This document shows, in pieces, positions 1 to 9,472 of a stretch of DNA of 50,020 nucleotides (positions are counted from its first letter, which is position 1; each line of letters begins with the position of its first letter). Below the pieces are notes generated by a model. It was not told the DNA's origin and searched no databases. It saw only the letters and a list, made by a program, of their open reading frames with translations. The stretch comes from Gammaproteobacteria bacterium (GTDB taxonomy: Bacteria > Pseudomonadota > Gammaproteobacteria > Chromatiales > Chromatiaceae), in the NCBI GenBank assembly GCA_003696905.1, contig RFHJ01000088.1, positions 1-50,020 on the forward strand, written 5' to 3'. Both the position numbers and the translations under genes were made by a program.

Positions 1-599
1 CGGCCCTGGGTCACCGCGTCGACGGCGTCGCCCAGTTCGCGCAGCTGTCGCGTACGCCACCACACCAACAGGGCCGTCAGCAGGGAAGAGGCCAGGAGGG
101 CGCTCAACCCGATGGCGACCAGGGCATGTCGCTGCTCCGAGAGATAGTCCTGTAGTGCATCGAGCCGCAGTCCCACATGGGCATGGCCTACCGGCTCTCC
201 CCCAATACGGATCGGCAGGGCGTCCACGTAATGGCCTGTTGCCAAGGCCGCCCGGATCTCACCGGAGGCGGCCGGCTCTTGATCGGGTGCCGGGCCGGCC
301 CGTACCAACAGGCGATCTTGGGTGTCATCGATCAGCAACCATTCGATCAGCGGGCTATGGGCCAGGATCTCCTTGGCGCGATGCTGCAGCGAGCCGATAT
401 CTTCGCTGAACAGTGGCGGTGCCAGGGCGGTTTCCAGTAGGGCTTCCACGGGTTGCAGCTGGCGCTGGAATTCGGCGAAGGCATAGCGCTGCATGGTGCG
501 GTCCAGCGTCCACCCGCCCAGGCCGAACACCAGCAGCTGGATGCCGATCGCAGCCAGCATGATGCGCAGGGTCAGGGAGCGGGGCAGCGGCAGTCTCAC
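1..599 (-). CDS. Membrane sensor protein with HAMP linker, N-terminal part only (sensor kinase or similar)
   Basis: The gene starts at a GTG (599-597) that overlaps the TGA of the upstream phnD-like gene and runs off the left edge, so only about 199 codons are visible. A first hydrophobic segment lies at about residues 8-27. It is followed by a periplasmic region of roughly 120 residues, a second hydrophobic segment around residues 165-185, and then a basic segment (WWRTRQLRELGDAVDAV) typical of the start of a HAMP domain. This is the layout of a transmembrane sensor histidine kinase, diguanylate cyclase or chemoreceptor; the output domain lies outside the window. Translational coupling to a PhnD-like periplasmic binding protein suggests that the binding protein presents a ligand to this sensor (inference). 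The GTG start gives the correct reading frame but has no strong ribosome site of its own, consistent with coupling. Confidence 0.7.
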   Translation of the reverse strand, partial: MRLPLPRSLTLRIMLAAIGIQLLVFGLGGWTLDRTMQRYAFAEFQRQLQPVEALLETALAPPLFSEDIGSLQHRAKEILAHSPLIEWLLIDDTQDRLLVRAGPAPDQEPAASGEIRAALATGHYVDALPIRIGGEPVGHAHVGLRLDALQDYLSEQRHALVAIGLSALLASSLLTALLVWWRTRQLRELGDAVDAVTQG

Positions 600-1465
600 T
601 GGCTGGCGGCCTCCCGTGCGGCCTCGATGCGTGCCAGGTAGTGGTCCAGCACGGCCAGATCCTGGGGCGAGATGGGACGCACACCTTCCAGGCCGGTGGT
701 GTCGAAATAGGTCTTGCCGACAGGAGTTCCAGGGAAGGCCTCGAGCGCTCGCCGCAGTGCCTCGGCGGTTTCCTTCGGCAGATCCCGGTGCACCATGATG
801 GCAAAACCCGGGATGGGCCGGGAGCGTCCGATCACTCGCAGCGAGCGTTTTTCCGGCGCCTGGTAGCGCCGCCAGGTAGGCCGGCCTACCGCCGCTGCAT
901 CGGTTTCTCCGAGGATCACCGCATAGAGTGCGCGGTCATGGGACTTGTAGGGCACGATGGTGACATCGCGTCCCCCCTCGAGCCCTGTCGCTTCCAGGGT
1001 CTCGAGCGCCATCTGGTGGATGATGGCGAGCCGCGGCGGCAGCGCGAGTCGTTTTCCCCTGAGGTCGGCGATGCGGTGGATCGGGCCGTCGCGCCGTGCC
1101 ACGAAGACCGCCTCCGAATAGTTGCTGGTCACCGCCAGCCAGCGGTACCTGGCCTGTCGTTCCGCCAGCCGACCCAGGTGGGGCGCGGTGACGAGCAGGT
1201 CATAGCGTCCCGCCGCGGTACCTTGTCGAAAGGTCTTGAAGTCCGGGGCCGATACCAGGCGGATCGGCAGGCCGGTTTCATGGGCCAGATAGTCCTTGAG
1301 CGGCTTGTGCAGGCCGATCAGCTGTTCGGGCGAGAAATAGGGGAAGATGCCCATTCTCAAGGTCTTCGCCGGGGCACCGACGCAATACAGGATCACGCAA
1401 AACAACAGCACCCCGCGCATCAGGGGGGCGGGTCTGGCGGCTGGCAGCGGCTTGTGGGCGTTCAT
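596..1465 (-). CDS. PhnD-family phosphate/phosphite/phosphonate-type periplasmic binding protein
   Basis: The predicted protein has 289 residues. It begins with a basic stretch and a hydrophobic core (about residues 16-34) ending in a cleavable or lipoprotein-like region, followed by a solute-binding domain. The core shows family features: the opening KTLRMGIFPYFSPEQL, a segment on the docking of the ligand (YDLLVTAPHLGRLA), the ADLRGKRLALP segment and a late GxTDAAAVGR region. Known PhnD-like proteins bind oxyanions or small phosphonates for ABC import, but stand-alone copies next to sensors act as ligand receptors. Here no ABC permease or ATPase gene is adjacent. The start ATG overlaps the xerC stop by 4 bp and the stop overlaps the downstream sensor GTG by 4 bp, so the three genes are probably co-translated. 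The ligand cannot be told from sequence. Confidence 0.8.
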   Translation of the reverse strand: MNAHKPLPAARPAPLMRGVLLFCVILYCVGAPAKTLRMGIFPYFSPEQLIGLHKPLKDYLAHETGLPIRLVSAPDFKTFRQGTAAGRYDLLVTAPHLGRLAERQARYRWLAVTSNYSEAVFVARRDGPIHRIADLRGKRLALPPRLAIIHQMALETLEATGLEGGRDVTIVPYKSHDRALYAVILGETDAAAVGRPTWRRYQAPEKRSLRVIGRSRPIPGFAIMVHRDLPKETAEALRRALEAFPGTPVGKTYFDTTGLEGVRPISPQDLAVLDHYLARIEAAREAASQ

Positions 1466-2385
1466 TTCCTTCCTCCGTTTCCATCCCGCCGCCTGTGGGC
1501 GCGCGGATGGGCCTGGTCGTACACCTGGGCCAGATGCTGAAAGTCGAGGTGGGTATAGACCTGGGTAGTGGCGATGTCGGCGTGTCCCAGCAATTCCTGA
1601 ACCGCACGCAACTCGCCAGACGATTCGAGCAGATGGCTGGCGAAGGAGTGGCGCAGCATGTGGGGATGTACCCGGCAAGGCAGGCCCTGTTGTCTGGCGC
1701 GCAGGGCGATCCGCTGTTCGATCGCGCGGACGCTCAGCCGGTTCCCGCGACGGCTCACGAAGAGTGCCTGCTCGTCGGGTTTCGCCAGCGCCGGGCGGAC
1801 CGCGAGCCAGGCCGAGAGGGCATCCATGGCCATGCGCCCGACCGGCACCCGGCGGGTCTTGGCACCCTTGCCGATGACCTCCAGCAGGCCGTCGTGCGGC
1901 CGTTGTGCCAGATCCAGGGAGGCCAGTTCGGACAGTCTGAGACCGCTGGAATAGAAGAGCTCGAGGATGGCGCGATCGCGGCGATCCAGCGGCTCGTCCC
2001 CGGGCAGTTCGAGCAACCGGGTCATCTGGTCCACCTCGAGGGCGGCCGGCAGGGGGCTTTCCCCCTTGGGTGCGCGGAGCCCCTCGGCCGGATTGGCCTT
2101 CACGCGCGCCTCACGCAACAGAAAGCGGAAGGCCCCGCGCAGCGCCGAGAGTTGCCGCTGCAGGCTGCGCGAGGCGAGCCCCTGACGGTGACGCTCGGCG
2201 ATGAAACGCCGCAGCTGCTGCTGGTCGGCCTTCTGCCAGGGAGAAAGCCCGTTCTGCCGGCACCAATGCAGGTAACCCTCCAGGTCACGGCGGTAGGACG
2301 ACAGGGTCCGGGGCGAGGCCCGCCGCTCGAAGCGTAGATGGTCGAGATAGTCCTGCAGCCAGACGGAGTCCCTGTCCTGGCCCAA
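1462..2385 (-). CDS. xerC: Site-specific tyrosine recombinase XerC
   Basis: XerC works with XerD at the dif site to resolve chromosome dimers. The 307-residue protein has an N-terminal SAM-like core-binding domain (about 5-100) and a C-terminal catalytic domain. The catalytic set is all visible: Arg150 in SSGLRLSEL, Lys173 in GKGAKTRR, His242 and Arg245 in HPHMLRH, His268 in LLGHADI, and the nucleophile Tyr277 in QVYTHL. The chosen start is TTG (2385), because no in-frame ATG exists before residue 121 and the family needs the N-terminal domain; it lies 3 bp after the DUF484 stop. The neighbour order dapF-DUF484-xerC is the classic gammaproteobacterial arrangement, which favours XerC over XerD. 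The gene overlaps the following phnD-like gene by 4 bp. Confidence 0.93.
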   Translation of the reverse strand: MGQDRDSVWLQDYLDHLRFERRASPRTLSSYRRDLEGYLHWCRQNGLSPWQKADQQQLRRFIAERHRQGLASRSLQRQLSALRGAFRFLLREARVKANPAEGLRAPKGESPLPAALEVDQMTRLLELPGDEPLDRRDRAILELFYSSGLRLSELASLDLAQRPHDGLLEVIGKGAKTRRVPVGRMAMDALSAWLAVRPALAKPDEQALFVSRRGNRLSVRAIEQRIALRARQQGLPCRVHPHMLRHSFASHLLESSGELRAVQELLGHADIATTQVYTHLDFQHLAQVYDQAHPRAHRRRDGNGGRK

Positions 2386-2388
2386 GGC

Positions 2389-3069
2389 TCAGATTCCCGG
2401 ACTGGAGACGGCGCTCAGGCTGGCGCTGACCACGTCGGCCAGGCGCTTGAGGAAATCCACGCTCTTGCCCGCATGAAAGCGTTGCGGGTCGTGACTGCCG
2501 ATTGCCAGCACCCCGACCAGGGGCGGCGCATGCAGGGGAATCAGTGCCACCGAGCCGGTTTCGGTGGCCTGGGATCCGAACAGATATTCCAGCTGAGAGG
2601 GCGGCAGCTCTCCCAGGGTGGGGCGTTCTGCCTGGATGAAATCGGCAAACATCGCTGGCCCTGCCTCGGCGGCATGGGAGGCGAGCTCCTCCGCGGAGAA
2701 GAGCTTCATCTCCACCGCATCGGCCTGGAACAGGTTTCGCAGCTCGTCCTGCAGGGTATTGAGCACCTCCTCGAAGCTGCGTGCCTCGATCAGGGCCAGG
2801 GTGAGCCGGTGCAGCCGGTTGGCGGTGGCGTCGTTCTCGCGCGCAATGGCGACAAGTGAATCGAGCTGCCCGCGCAGACGACGGTTCTGCTCGCGCAGGG
2901 TCCGTACCTGGCGCTCGATCAGGGAGACTGCATCACCGGTGGGATGCGGAATGTCGATCTCGGCCAGCACCTCGGGGTGGCGGACCAGGAAGTCCGGGTG
3001 GGCGACCAGGAAGTCCGCCACCAGGCGTTCCCGTTCGTCTGACGTTTGCTCGTCCTGATTCAGGCTCAT
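2389..3069 (-). CDS. DUF484 family protein
   Basis: This 226-residue protein belongs to the DUF484 family, recognised by the N-terminal segment [19 protein letters not shown] followed by a heptad-rich coiled coil (about 50-85) and a GAF-like C-terminal domain (about 95-220, with [14 protein letters not shown] near the end). Its molecular function is not established. The gene is consistently found between dapF and xerC in gammaproteobacteria, as here. Its ATG overlaps the dapF stop by 4 bp and its stop lies 3 bp before the xerC start, so it should be made from the same message. No signal peptide or membrane segment is present, suggesting a cytoplasmic protein. Confidence 0.9.
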   Translation of the reverse strand: MSLNQDEQTSDERERLVADFLVAHPDFLVRHPEVLAEIDIPHPTGDAVSLIERQVRTLREQNRRLRGQLDSLVAIARENDATANRLHRLTLALIEARSFEEVLNTLQDELRNLFQADAVEMKLFSAEELASHAAEAGPAMFADFIQAERPTLGELPPSQLEYLFGSQATETGSVALIPLHAPPLVGVLAIGSHDPQRFHAGKSVDFLKRLADVVSASLSAVSSPGI

Positions 3070-3896
3070 AGCTCGATGTCGCCCTCGAAAACCTCTACCG
3101 CCGGGCCGGTCATCCAGACCGGTTCGTCCTCTCCCCGCCAGCTTATCACAAGATCTCCGCCGGGCAGATGGACCTGGACGCGCTCGTCCAGCAACCCCCA
3201 GAGGCGTCCCACCACCACCGCCGCACAGGCGCCGGTGCCACAGGCGAGGGTCTCACCGGCGCCCCGTTCATGGACGCGCAGATCGATCTCGCCGCGGTGG
3301 CGCACCGCCATGAAGCCCACATTGACCCGCCGTGGGAAGCGCGGGTGATGCTCGATCAGCGGCCCAAGGCTGGCGACGGGTGCGGTGGCGACATCCGCCA
3401 CCTGCAACACCGCATGCGGATTGCCCATCGAGACCGCACCGATCTCGACCTCGCCCTCCGGCGTCTCCAGCCGATAGCGCAGGGCCCGGCCTGCCGCTTC
3501 GAAGGGCAGGGCCGCGGGATCGAGCCGGGGAGCGCCCATGTTCACGCGTACCTGGCCGTCTGCTTCGAGGTAGAGGGTGATGGGGCCGCGTGCGGTGCCC
3601 ACCCGGATCTGGTCGCGGTTGGTCAGGCCGTGATCGCGCACGAAACGGGCGAAGCAGCGTGCCCCGTTGCCGCATTGTTCCACCTCGGAGGCATCGGCGT
3701 TGAAGATCCGGTAGTAGAAATCGGTCTGCGCATCCCGCGGCGGCTCCACCAGCAGGATCTGGTCGCAACCGACACCAAAACGCCGGTCCGCCAGGTGGCG
3801 CAGCTGTGTCTCCGACAGCTCGATGGGCTCCCGGGTGGCATCGAGCACGACGAAGTCATTGCCCAGCCCCTGCATCTTGGTGAAGTGCAGTTTCAT
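3066..3896 (-). CDS. dapF: Diaminopimelate epimerase
   Basis: DapF interconverts LL- and meso-2,6-diaminopimelate, supplying peptidoglycan and lysine synthesis. The 276-residue protein shows both halves of the pseudo-symmetric fold. The two catalytic cysteines are Cys75 in [11 protein letters not shown] and Cys220 in [11 protein letters not shown], and the N-terminal signature is [19 protein letters not shown]. The start at 3896 is set by this conserved N terminus; the open frame continues upstream through 92 codons that are out-of-frame methyltransferase sequence and were rejected. The start overlaps the stop of the upstream methyltransferase gene by 4 bp and the stop overlaps the DUF484 start by 4 bp, so it sits in the middle of a tightly coupled operon. 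Confidence 0.97.
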   Translation of the reverse strand: MKLHFTKMQGLGNDFVVLDATREPIELSETQLRHLADRRFGVGCDQILLVEPPRDAQTDFYYRIFNADASEVEQCGNGARCFARFVRDHGLTNRDQIRVGTARGPITLYLEADGQVRVNMGAPRLDPAALPFEAAGRALRYRLETPEGEVEIGAVSMGNPHAVLQVADVATAPVASLGPLIEHHPRFPRRVNVGFMAVRHRGEIDLRVHERGAGETLACGTGACAAVVVGRLWGLLDERVQVHLPGGDLVISWRGEDEPVWMTGPAVEVFEGDIEL

Positions 3897-4570
3897 GCCT
3901 CCCCCGGGATTCGCCCGCGCACCGCAAGATGGCGATCGCTCACCATTGTCACCGACAGCCCTGCAAGGCCGCTCGCCGCCAGCTGTTTCTCGATTTCCTC
4001 GACGGTGTAGGCAGCGAGCAGGGAGTTGTAGAAATCGCGTCGCAGGATCGGTGGGGCATCGGCCGCATGGGTTTGCACAAGTGCCTCGGCTGCGGCGGGC
4101 GAGGCCGGGCGCGCCAGGTCCATCACCAGCACCTGGGCGCCGGGACGGGCAGCGTGGGCGAGGGTTCTCCACAGAACGGCGGGGTCGCCCAGGTGGTGCA
4201 GCAGGCTGTTGCTGAGCACCAGGTCGAAGGCGGCAGCCGGCAGGTCTGCATCGGGCAGGATGGCACAGCGCAACGTGAGGCGCGGCGCCAGCTCGGGTTC
4301 CCGCGCAAGGCGCTGCCTGGCATGCGCCAGCATGGCCTCGGCCCCGTCCACCGCCGTGATGTGTAGCGCTGGGTGGCGCCTCAGCAGATCCAGTGAAATG
4401 TCGGCCGGGCCGCAGCCCAGGTCCAGCGCTTCGCCCGACAGGGAATGGGCGGCCTGTTCCTCCAGCAGTTCGACGAACAGTCGGTTGGGCTCGCCGAAGT
4501 CGGCCTCGGCATAGGCGGTCGCCTGTGCCGGATCGTCCATCAGCTCTTCGGGTTCGGGAATACGTTGCAT
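3893..4570 (-). CDS. Class I SAM-dependent methyltransferase
   Basis: The 225-residue protein carries a class I methyltransferase fold: motif I as [11 protein letters not shown] (about residues 49-59), an acidic strand-2 end in [12 protein letters not shown], and motif post-II/IV as [13 protein letters not shown]. The substrate is not apparent. The shape (short, UbiE/BioC-like Methyltransf_11 or _25 type domain with LSNSLLHHL) would fit a small-molecule methyltransferase. Lying between ubiD and dapF, it could serve quinone synthesis, but nothing in the sequence proves this, and it lacks the typical UbiE/UbiG signatures. It overlaps dapF by 4 bp and follows ubiD by 40 bp. Confidence 0.8.
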   Translation of the reverse strand: MQRIPEPEELMDDPAQATAYAEADFGEPNRLFVELLEEQAAHSLSGEALDLGCGPADISLDLLRRHPALHITAVDGAEAMLAHARQRLAREPELAPRLTLRCAILPDADLPAAAFDLVLSNSLLHHLGDPAVLWRTLAHAARPGAQVLVMDLARPASPAAAEALVQTHAADAPPILRRDFYNSLLAAYTVEEIEKQLAASGLAGLSVTMVSDRHLAVRGRIPGEA

Positions 4571-4610
4571 GACCCCATTATGGCCCAGGTGCGAGTCCGA
4601 ATGACCCAGG

Positions 4611-6074
4611 TCAAAGTCCGAGTTCGCTCCACATCGCGTCCACCCGTGCCTTCACCTCCTCGCTCATGCGGATGGGGCGGCCCCATTCGCGGTCGGTCTC
4701 ACCGGGCAGCTTGTGGGTGGCGTCGAAGCCGATCTTGCCCCCCAGGCCGGAGAGCGGGGAGGCGAAGTCGAGGTAGTCGATGGGGGTGTTCTCCACGATG
4801 GTGGTGTCCCGGGCCGGGTCCATGCGCGTGGTCATGGCCCAGATGACATCGTTCCAGTCACGCACGTTCACGTCGTCGTCGGTGACGATCACGAACTTGG
4901 TGTACATGAACTGACGCAGGAAGGACCAGACACCGAACATCACCCGCTTGGCATGGCCGGGGTACTGTTTCTTCATGCCGACCACCGCGAGGCGATAGGA
5001 GCAGCCCTCGGGCGGCAGGTAGAAGTCGGTGATCTCGGGAAACTGCTTCTGCAGCAGGGGCACGAACACCTCGTTCAGCGCCACGCCGAGCACCGCGGGC
5101 TCGTCCGGAGGGCGACCGGTATAGGTGCTGTGGTAGATGGGGTCTTCCCGATGGGTGATCCGCTCGATCGTGAAGACCGGAAACTCCTCCACCTCGTTGT
5201 AGTAGCCGGTGTGATCGCCGAAGGGCCCCTCGGGCGCGGTGTCGCCGGGATGGATCACGCCTTCGAGCACGAACTCGGCGGCGGCCGGCACCTGCAGCGC
5301 GTTGCCGATGCTCTGCGCCACCTCGGTGCGGCTGCCCCGCAGCAGGCCGGCGAAGGCGTATTCGGACAGGGTGTCGGGCACCGGGGTGACCGCTCCCAGG
5401 ATGGTGGCCGGATCGGCGCCGAGGGCCACGCTCACCGGGAAGGGCTCGCCCGGGTGGGCCTGCTGCCATTCGCGAAAGTCCAGGGCGCCGCCACGGTGTG
5501 CCAGCCAGCGCATGATGACCCGGTTGCGGCCGATCACCTGCATGCGGTAGATGCCGAGGTTCTGGCGCGCCTTGTGCGGGCCGCGGGTGATCACCAGGCC
5601 CCAGGTGATCAGGGGGCCTGCATCCTCGGGCCAGCAGGTCTGCACCGGGATGCGGGAAAGATCCACCTCGTCTCCCTCGGTCATCAGCTGCTGGCAGGGG
5701 GCGTTGCGGACCACCTTGGGCGCCATGTCCAGCACCTTCCTGAAGATCGGCAACTTCTCCCAGGCGTCCTTCATGCCGCGGGGCGGATCGGGTTCCTTGA
5801 GCATGGCGAGCAGGCGTCCCACCTCGCGCAGCGCCTCCACCGACTCCTCGCCCATACCCAAGGCGACCCGTTCGGCGGTGCCAAAGAGGTTGGCCAGCAC
5901 CGGGATGTCATGGCCCTTGGGGTTCTCGAACAATAGTGCCGGGCCACCGGCGCGCAACACCCGGTCGCAGATCTCGGTCATCTCCAGGGCCGGATCGACC
6001 TCGGCGCGGATTCGCCGGAGCAGGCCCCGCTCCTCCAGCCGGGCGACGAAGTCACGCAGATCGCGATACCGCAT
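4611..6074 (-). CDS. ubiD: UbiD family 4-hydroxy-3-polyprenylbenzoate decarboxylase
   Basis: UbiD decarboxylates 3-polyprenyl-4-hydroxybenzoate during ubiquinone synthesis using prenylated FMN. The 487 residues match the length of the gammaproteobacterial enzyme. Recognisable segments are the N terminus [17 protein letters not shown], the central [21 protein letters not shown] block with conserved acidic residues, and a C terminus with [19 protein letters not shown] purine-rich ribosome site (AGAGGGAAAGGG) precedes the ATG. The gene begins 15 bp after hemY ends and is probably cotranscribed with it. The prenyl-FMN synthase gene ubiX is not in the window. Confidence 0.96.
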   Translation of the reverse strand: MRYRDLRDFVARLEERGLLRRIRAEVDPALEMTEICDRVLRAGGPALLFENPKGHDIPVLANLFGTAERVALGMGEESVEALREVGRLLAMLKEPDPPRGMKDAWEKLPIFRKVLDMAPKVVRNAPCQQLMTEGDEVDLSRIPVQTCWPEDAGPLITWGLVITRGPHKARQNLGIYRMQVIGRNRVIMRWLAHRGGALDFREWQQAHPGEPFPVSVALGADPATILGAVTPVPDTLSEYAFAGLLRGSRTEVAQSIGNALQVPAAAEFVLEGVIHPGDTAPEGPFGDHTGYYNEVEEFPVFTIERITHREDPIYHSTYTGRPPDEPAVLGVALNEVFVPLLQKQFPEITDFYLPPEGCSYRLAVVGMKKQYPGHAKRVMFGVWSFLRQFMYTKFVIVTDDDVNVRDWNDVIWAMTTRMDPARDTTIVENTPIDYLDFASPLSGLGGKIGFDATHKLPGETDREWGRPIRMSEEVKARVDAMWSELGL

Positions 6075-6089
6075 GGGGACCCTTTCCCT

Positions 6090-7385
6090 CTAGGCGTGGC
6101 CGCCGCTCACCGGCTCGGCGGGCAAGGGGGGTTCGGTCGGCTCTTCGAGTACCGGACGATTGGCCTGGGGTTTGCCGATATGGGCCGGCAGAGGAATGGC
6201 ATGGCGGTCCTCGTCGCCGGTCAAGGCCTGGCGATAGACCTGCAGGGCCTCGGTTTCCTCTCCCATGTGCTCCAGCAGCCAGGCCAGCTCGCGATAGGCG
6301 TCCACCGGGCCGCCACGGGTGATGCTCGCTTCCAGATAGGCGCGGGCCTTGCCCCACAGCTGGGCGCGCATGCTCAGCCGCCCGAGGGTGAGCAGCAGGA
6401 TCGGATCATCGGGATGATCCTTGAGGAATTTCTCCATCCTGGCCAGTGCCTTGCCGGGCTCGGGGCAGTCCAGCAGCCCGAAGAGTTCGACCAGGTGCGG
6501 ATGCCAGCCCAGCTTGAGGGCCTCGCGAAGGAGTTTTTCTGCCTCCTCGTCACGTCCCCTCTCCTGCAGATAGCCGGCGTAGTCGCCCGCCAGCTCGGGA
6601 TCGGCCCGCACGGCCTTGGGCACCGTGGCCCAGGCGCGGTCCAGGTCGCGGGCGTCCTGACTCAAGAACGCATTCTCCAGCAGTTTGCGATGGGTCTTGA
6701 CCTCCAGCTGGCGCAGCTCGTCGCTCGGGACCACCTTGCCGCGCCGCAGTTCCGGGATCAGCTCGCGCAGGTGTTCCCAGTCGCCCAGCTGTTCATACAG
6801 ACGGCGCAGCAGGCGCAGTACATAGGTGTGCTTGGGCGCCACGCTGCGCAGGTGGCGCAGGGTCGCCAGCGCCTGTTCCAGCTGATGGTCGGCGAGCTGC
6901 AGCTCCGCCTGGGTGAGGCTGACCGCCACATCGGCGGAGGGCATGTGCTCGTGCGCGAGGCGGATGTAGGCATCCCGCCGGTCGTGTGCGCCCTGCAGCT
7001 GGGCGGCGCGGGCGGCGGCGAGGTAGTTGAGCAAGGGGGTCTCCGACTGCTCGGCGTAGCGCACCAGACGACGTTCGGCAGAGCGCCAGTTGCCCTCGGA
7101 CATCTCCAGCAGCCCGCGGGTCATGGCCTCCTGGGCCTTGCGTGCGCCTTGGCGTTGTCGCCAGCTCTGGACGTCACGGGGCAGGTGACGGGCCCGCACC
7201 AAGGTGCGGATCAGGAAATAGAGGCCGGTAAAGGCCACGCCCAGCAGCAGGATCAGCAATGCCAGGCTCATCTCCACCGTGTAATGACCGAACGAGAGCA
7301 GCACATAGCCGCTGTCGCGGCTCACCAGGACACCGACGAGGGCACCCGCCAGAATGACGGCCCAGAGTTTGATCAGGCGACTCAT
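6090..7385 (-). CDS. hemY: HemY, tetratricopeptide-repeat inner-membrane protein of the heme cluster
   Basis: The 431-residue protein has two N-terminal hydrophobic segments (about 5-24 and 40-62), joined by SRDSGYVLLSFGHYTVEMS, which is the HemY N-terminal signature. A long alpha-helical tetratricopeptide-like region follows (residues about 90-400). This is the proteobacterial HemY, not the protoporphyrinogen oxidase of the same name in Gram-positive bacteria. Its exact role is unsettled; it is thought to support late steps of coproporphyrinogen/heme synthesis or assembly at the membrane. The ATG overlaps the hemX stop by 4 bp, giving the usual hemC-D-X-Y order. Confidence 0.93.
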   Translation of the reverse strand: MSRLIKLWAVILAGALVGVLVSRDSGYVLLSFGHYTVEMSLALLILLLGVAFTGLYFLIRTLVRARHLPRDVQSWRQRQGARKAQEAMTRGLLEMSEGNWRSAERRLVRYAEQSETPLLNYLAAARAAQLQGAHDRRDAYIRLAHEHMPSADVAVSLTQAELQLADHQLEQALATLRHLRSVAPKHTYVLRLLRRLYEQLGDWEHLRELIPELRRGKVVPSDELRQLEVKTHRKLLENAFLSQDARDLDRAWATVPKAVRADPELAGDYAGYLQERGRDEEAEKLLREALKLGWHPHLVELFGLLDCPEPGKALARMEKFLKDHPDDPILLLTLGRLSMRAQLWGKARAYLEASITRGGPVDAYRELAWLLEHMGEETEALQVYRQALTGDEDRHAIPLPAHIGKPQANRPVLEEPTEPPLPAEPVSGGHA

Positions 7386-8632
7386 GGCTTTTCTCCCCCT
7401 GCCTCTCCGGGGGGCACCTCGGGCACCACTGGGCGCCCCAGATCGGCGAGCAGTTTTTCCCGCGCCTGCAGGGCGGCGAGAGAGCCGCTGATGTCCGGCA
7501 GGGGGGGGCGGATACGCTGGCGTTCCAGATCGCCGACCGTCTCGCGCAGCTTCCGGGTGAGGGGATCGTGGGGATCGAAGTATTCGTCCAGGGCGCGCCG
7601 CACCTGGGACAGGCTGTCGTGATACAGGCGTTCATCCCCGCGCAGGGCGGCGAGGCGTGCGCTCTCCAGATGCAGGCGCAGATTCTCGTACAGGAAGTAT
7701 TGCTGTTCCGGAGGCAACATGGCCTGCACCGGCTTGTCGTTGCGCCGGATCCGGACCGTCTGCTTGAAGCCCGCCCAGAGGTCGTCGAGCAGGGTCTCCC
7801 AGCTGCGCGCCTGGCGGGGTGTGGCCGCGGCGGGTTCGGGGCTGGTACGGCGGACGCCTCCCAGGGTGGCGCCGGCCAGCTTCAGCTGCGGTACCTGTTC
7901 GGCCAGTGCCGAGAGCCGGGCCGAGAGGCCGGTGAGGTCCGGCAGGTCGGCGGCATCCAGGGCGGCGATGTCGCGTGCGATCTGTTTGCGCACGCCGTTC
8001 CAGCCAGGGTCCTTGGTGTCGCGCAGGCGCTGATCCGCCAGCAGCATGGCCGCGCGCGCGGTCTGTACGTCGCGCGCCAGGTTGAGTCGCTCGTTGGCCA
8101 GGCGCAACAGGTATTCGGCCTCGGCGACCATCCACTGGGTGCCCGAGGCACCCACCCGCCGGTGCACATCGGTGACGGCCGCGCGCAGTTCGGCCTCTCG
8201 CTGTTCCATCTTCTCGCGCTCGGAATCCAGGGCCTGCCCCTGCTCGGCGAACTGTTGCCTGGCCTGGGCGATCAGTTGCTCCTGGCTGGCGAGCTTTTCT
8301 TCCTGCTGGCGCAGGCGCTTCGCCTGTTCGGCCATGCTGCGGTTGGCCTCGGCCAGCTGTTCCTGCAGGGTGCGCTGTTGGTCCAGACTCTGCTGCAGGC
8401 TTTGCTGGATTCGGGCGAGATCGCTGGCGGCCTGGCGGGTATAGCGGTAGGCCATTGCCAGTGCGACCACCACCAGCACCAGGGACAGCCCGGCCACGAT
8501 CAGGGCCGTGCGTTGGCCTTTGGGTGCGACAGGGGGAGTGTCGTCTGGGGCGGTGGCCTCTTCCCTGGGCGGTGTGTCCGGCTCGGGCTCGACGTCGATG
8601 ACCACGCCGGCCTTTTCTCTGTCCTCGGTCAT
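7382..8632 (-). CDS. hemX: HemX, membrane-anchored coiled-coil protein of the heme cluster
   Basis: The protein has a short acidic, Pro-rich cytoplasmic N terminus, one membrane helix (about residues 42-64), a strong coiled coil rich in Gln and Glu (about 75-165), and a conserved C-terminal domain with WETLLDDLWAGFKQTVRIRR. Database entries often call this family uroporphyrinogen-III C-methyltransferase, but no SAM-binding methyltransferase domain is visible, so that name is not supported. The ATG at 8632 was preferred over an upstream in-frame TTG at 8644; neither has a strong ribosome site. It lies 63 bp after hemD and overlaps hemY by 4 bp. Confidence 0.9.
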   Translation of the reverse strand: MTEDREKAGVVIDVEPEPDTPPREEATAPDDTPPVAPKGQRTALIVAGLSLVLVVVALAMAYRYTRQAASDLARIQQSLQQSLDQQRTLQEQLAEANRSMAEQAKRLRQQEEKLASQEQLIAQARQQFAEQGQALDSEREKMEQREAELRAAVTDVHRRVGASGTQWMVAEAEYLLRLANERLNLARDVQTARAAMLLADQRLRDTKDPGWNGVRKQIARDIAALDAADLPDLTGLSARLSALAEQVPQLKLAGATLGGVRRTSPEPAAATPRQARSWETLLDDLWAGFKQTVRIRRNDKPVQAMLPPEQQYFLYENLRLHLESARLAALRGDERLYHDSLSQVRRALDEYFDPHDPLTRKLRETVGDLERQRIRPPLPDISGSLAALQAREKLLADLGRPVVPEVPPGEAGGEKP

Positions 8633-8695
8633 TCGGTGGCTCAATGGTGGTTGTTATCTTCTAGAGACTAGCAAACCCGGTACCGGGTCGTCTTG

Positions 8696-9472
8696 TCAAT
8701 CGACCAGGCCGCACAGGGTGGCCAGCATGTCGCGATCCAGTGCCGAGGGTGCTACCAGCACCTGCTCGCATCCCCGATCGGCCGCCTCTCGTGCGATCCG
8801 TTCGCTGGCCACTACCAGGGGCGTGGCCCGCAGGCGCTCACTTCCCGCCTCGCCCAGCAGGGTAAAGAGGTTGTCCAGGATCTGCACACTGGTCACCGTG
8901 ACCACGTCCACCAGGCGCTCCCAATTGGCGATCAGATTGGCGGGGTTGCGCTGCGGGAGACGGCGACGGTAGACCTCGGCATAGTCGACCTGGGCGCCGC
9001 GCGCGCGCAGGGTATCGCCCAGCAGAGGGCGGCCGCCATTGCCCCGCACGATCAGGATCTGCCAGCCTTCGATGTGTTGCAGTGCCGGCAGGGCCAGCAG
9101 CCCTTCGCTGTCGAAGGAAGCGTCGGGAACCAGGGTCGGCTCGAGTCCCACGGCCTCGAGGGCGCGCCCAGTGGCCCTGCCGACCGCCGCGATCCGGAGA
9201 TCCAGGGGGATCTGGTCGGGCAGCAGGGGGAAGGCATAGCGCACCGCATTGGCGCTGACGAAGATCAGCAGGTCGAGACGATCCAGGGCGCCGAGCTGGC
9301 GACGTACCGCGTGCTTGTCCTCCGGGCCCAGGATCTCGAGGGCCGGGAATCCCACCGGGCGGCCATGGGCGGCGGAGATCAGCTCGGAGAACTCGGCGGC
9401 CTGCTCCGCGGGTCGGGTGACCAGGACGTTCAGCCCCTGGAGATTGCAGGGGGGCGCTGGGCGGCGGTTCAT
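8696..9472 (-). CDS. hemD: Uroporphyrinogen-III synthase
   Basis: HemD closes and isomerises hydroxymethylbilane to uroporphyrinogen III. The 258-residue protein shows the two-lobed family pattern with weakly conserved sequence: [18 protein letters not shown] at the start, [15 protein letters not shown] in the first lobe, and a second-lobe segment [14 protein letters not shown]. Its position directly after hemC, with a 4-bp ATGA overlap, confirms the assignment. It is followed by hemX after 63 bp. Confidence 0.93.
   Translation of the reverse strand: MNRRPAPPCNLQGLNVLVTRPAEQAAEFSELISAAHGRPVGFPALEILGPEDKHAVRRQLGALDRLDLLIFVSANAVRYAFPLLPDQIPLDLRIAAVGRATGRALEAVGLEPTLVPDASFDSEGLLALPALQHIEGWQILIVRGNGGRPLLGDTLRARGAQVDYAEVYRRRLPQRNPANLIANWERLVDVVTVTSVQILDNLFTLLGEAGSERLRATPLVVASERIAREAADRGCEQVLVAPSALDRDMLATLCGLVD

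Noticed and set aside
3897-4172. An N-terminal extension of dapF by 92 codons
   Set aside because: It is the methyltransferase gene read in another frame; DapF starts at MKLHFTKMQ.
7382-8632. HemX as a uroporphyrinogen-III methyltransferase
   Set aside because: No SAM-binding or methyltransferase motif is visible; only a membrane helix, coiled coil and the HemX C-terminal domain.
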